Source: Acinetobacter sp.
GTDB taxonomy: Bacteria; Pseudomonadota; Gammaproteobacteria; Pseudomonadales; Moraxellaceae
Length of the DNA: 6,981 bases
Assembly (NCBI GenBank): GCA_030152675.1
Contig: JASLIY010000310.1
Coordinates: 1 to 6,981 of the forward strand
Reading direction: 5' to 3'
This document shows positions 5,848 through 6,981 of the stretch, one piece after another (positions within the stretch are counted from its first letter, which is position 1; the number at the start of each line of letters is the position of its first letter). The notes under the pieces are model-generated. The model was given only the letters and a program-made list of their open reading frames with translations. It had not been told where the DNA came from and searched no databases. The translations under genes and the position numbers were made by a program.

Positions 5848-6768
5848 ATGAGACATTTAGTGATCGGCACATTATGCTTTGCTGCCGCTGTTGTAGCGCA
5901 AGCCGATGTTGTTTTCTACGTCAATGCACACGGAGATGACGCCGCTTTATTCATGGGGCGTTCACTTGCTCAGAATATTAAAGACAGTTTAGCTGCTGGG
6001 CATCGAGTGATCTTGATCACCACTACGGCGGGGGATGCAGGTTTTGGAACCGGACAGGGCAAAGGCGTTGCGCCGAATTATCTGGCGCGAGAGCAGGGAC
6101 ATTCGAATGTGTTGCAGTTCTTATGGGGGCAAGCCGGATCGAATGATGCTCAATATCGCAGTGCGATGGTCAATTTAGGCACTAAGTCGGTGTATCGGGC
6201 ACAACTCGGATCTTCTCAAAATGCAGGCGATGTGACTTGGTACAATCTTCGATTGCCAGATGGTAATTTGGGCGGAGAAGGCTACCCACACACGGGAAGT
6301 GAGAGTCTACTTAAATTGGAAAATGGCACAATTCGTACAATTTCTGCTGTTGATCGTTCTGCACGTTATACAAAAAGTGAGCTGCTACAGCTTTTTCAAA
6401 ATATTGTTAAAAAAGAAGGCAAAGGCGCCAAAAACATCGTGGTCAATTTGGTAGATCAAAATACATCACATCAGAATGCGGGGGATCATGCGGATCACCA
6501 AGCGACCTCACGATTGTTTGAGAAAGCGTTAAATAAGGAGCAATTTAGTTGTGTGGGACGGGCTTATTACGCCACCTATATCAATGATTCCAAACCCATT
6601 AATATGAATACCCATGATCTGTGGCTACATATTGCGATGTGGGGAACGCTGAATCAGGGTTTAAGTGCAGGGGGACAACTCAGTACTTGGGAACCTGATC
6701 ATAATAAATGGCTAGGACGTGAATATCAGACACAGCGTATTCAAGCCGCCAAGAAGTGCAATATTTAA
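5848..6768 (+). CDS. Exported PIG-L family (LmbE-like) deacetylase
   Basis: The 306-residue protein begins with a signal peptide (MRHLVIGTLCFAAAVVAQA, probable cut after AQA at residue 19), pointing to the periplasm. The mature part carries the PIG-L fold hallmarks: a first beta strand running into AHGDD (27-31), where H28 and D31 should bind zinc and D30 act as base; ITTTAGDAG (57-65); YLAREQG (78-84); LRLPDGNLGG (134-143); and the distal histidine motif DHADH (213-217) giving the third metal ligand. Family members hydrolyse N-acetyl groups from sugars such as GlcNAc derivatives; the actual substrate is unknown. It departs from the usual AHPDDE by G29 and A32. Length is somewhat above cytoplasmic LmbE proteins, matching a secreted subfamily. 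Two cysteines remain after cleavage (C235, C304) and might form a disulfide. GAGGG (5836-5840), 7 nt upstream, supports the ATG; an in-frame TGA at 5842 rules out a longer form. No clear terminator follows. Confidence 0.88.
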   Translation: MRHLVIGTLCFAAAVVAQADVVFYVNAHGDDAALFMGRSLAQNIKDSLAAGHRVILITTTAGDAGFGTGQGKGVAPNYLAREQGHSNVLQFLWGQAGSNDAQYRSAMVNLGTKSVYRAQLGSSQNAGDVTWYNLRLPDGNLGGEGYPHTGSESLLKLENGTIRTISAVDRSARYTKSELLQLFQNIVKKEGKGAKNIVVNLVDQNTSHQNAGDHADHQATSRLFEKALNKEQFSCVGRAYYATYINDSKPINMNTHDLWLHIAMWGTLNQGLSAGGQLSTWEPDHNKWLGREYQTQRIQAAKKCNI

Positions 6769-6966
6769 GCTGCGTCTCAATCCAATGCATAAAAACAAGT
6801 TATACAAATTCAAATAATTATTCATAAAAGTTTTGGCTCAGAATCGCGCATAAAGCATACTTTCGGCTTTGCGTATCACTTTGGCTTCTATAGAATGGTT
6901 GGGATTAAAAATAGATCACGCGATCATTAGCTAAGGCGATCTGCCTACGCCACGGAGTGAGTTTTC
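6769..6966. other. Intergenic region after the deacetylase
   Basis: The first part (about 6789-6834) is AT-rich without recognisable signals. An imperfect stem CGCA(TA)AAGC / GCTTTGCG (6847-6856 / 6866-6873) follows, lacking a T-run, so it is not a convincing terminator. The rest holds a possible promoter and the SD of the next gene. No ORF of note lies here. Confidence 0.5.
6869..6896 (+). promoter_or_regulatory. Possible promoter of the downstream gene
   Basis: TTGCGT (6869-6874; matches the conserved TTG) is followed after 16 bp by TAGAAT (6891-6896, five of six to the -10). Transcription would start near 6903, about 64 nt before the next ATG. The -35 is weak and overlaps the imperfect stem described for this interval. 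Confidence 0.35.
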
Positions 6967-6981
6967 ATGAGTAAAGACAAT
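6967..6981 (+). CDS. Start of a further gene (first five codons only)
   Basis: ATG at 6967 opens MSKDN and runs off the window. GGAG at 6954-6957 lies 9 nt upstream, a workable SD, and a possible promoter precedes it. Five residues do not allow identification. The start is credible because it combines an SD, a preceding candidate promoter and orientation with the deacetylase gene. Confidence 0.55.

Noticed and set aside
5679..5870. 63-codon minus-strand ORF across the deacetylase leader
   Set aside because: Its start lies antisense within the deacetylase signal peptide, no SD is evident, and the translation resembles no family I know.
6847..6873. Imperfect stem after the deacetylase as a terminator
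   Set aside because: It has a 2-nt bulge, a 9-nt loop, lies about 80 nt after the stop codon and lacks a T-run.

Overview
The window looks like a stretch of a gammaproteobacterial chromosome, most probably Acinetobacter or a close relative. This rests on AT-leaning intergenic DNA, the style of the proteins and the gene set; it is recognition, not a database match. No tRNA, rRNA, CRISPR array, transposase or attachment site is visible.

Layout: (1) Positions 1-254 (+) hold the last 83 codons of a LysR-type regulator. (2) Positions 285-3767 (-) hold a very long single-chain indolepyruvate:ferredoxin oxidoreductase-family protein (1160 aa), convergent with the regulator across a 30-bp gap. (3) Positions 3768-4034 form a compact regulatory region. 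On the minus strand it contains a good sigma70 promoter built on two perfect 13-bp direct repeats, then a 10-codon leader ORF with a near-ideal Shine-Dalgarno sequence, then the SD and ATG of the oxidoreductase. Upstream of these lies the strong hairpin terminator of the next gene. (4) Positions 4035-5402 (-) encode an exported metal-dependent amidohydrolase with all expected metal ligands. (5) Positions 5403-5847 are a 445-bp divergent region with several perfect inverted repeats, a consensus -10 for the amidohydrolase, a TTGA-N6-TCAA palindrome and a GC-richer, potentially folded leader for the next gene. (6) Positions 5848-6768 (+) encode an exported PIG-L-type deacetylase with an unusual AHGDDA motif. 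(7) Positions 6769-6966 contain a possible promoter, and 6967-6981 the first five codons of another + strand gene.

How they may work together: the two exported hydrolases share one control region and plausibly remove acyl or aminoacyl groups from substrates in the periplasm. The oxidoreductase is cytoplasmic and, by family, oxidatively decarboxylates aryl-pyruvates from aromatic amino acids to aryl-acetyl-CoA. A route from extracellular N-acyl or peptide-bound aromatic amino acids to aryl-acetyl-CoA is possible but is only an inference from proximity. A strong terminator separates the oxidoreductase from the amidohydrolase, so they are separate transcription units.

The observation most worth following up is the leader ORF and repeat-built promoter in front of the oxidoreductase. 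The second is the palindrome-rich control region and structured leader in front of the deacetylase. No wholly new multi-gene system is evident.
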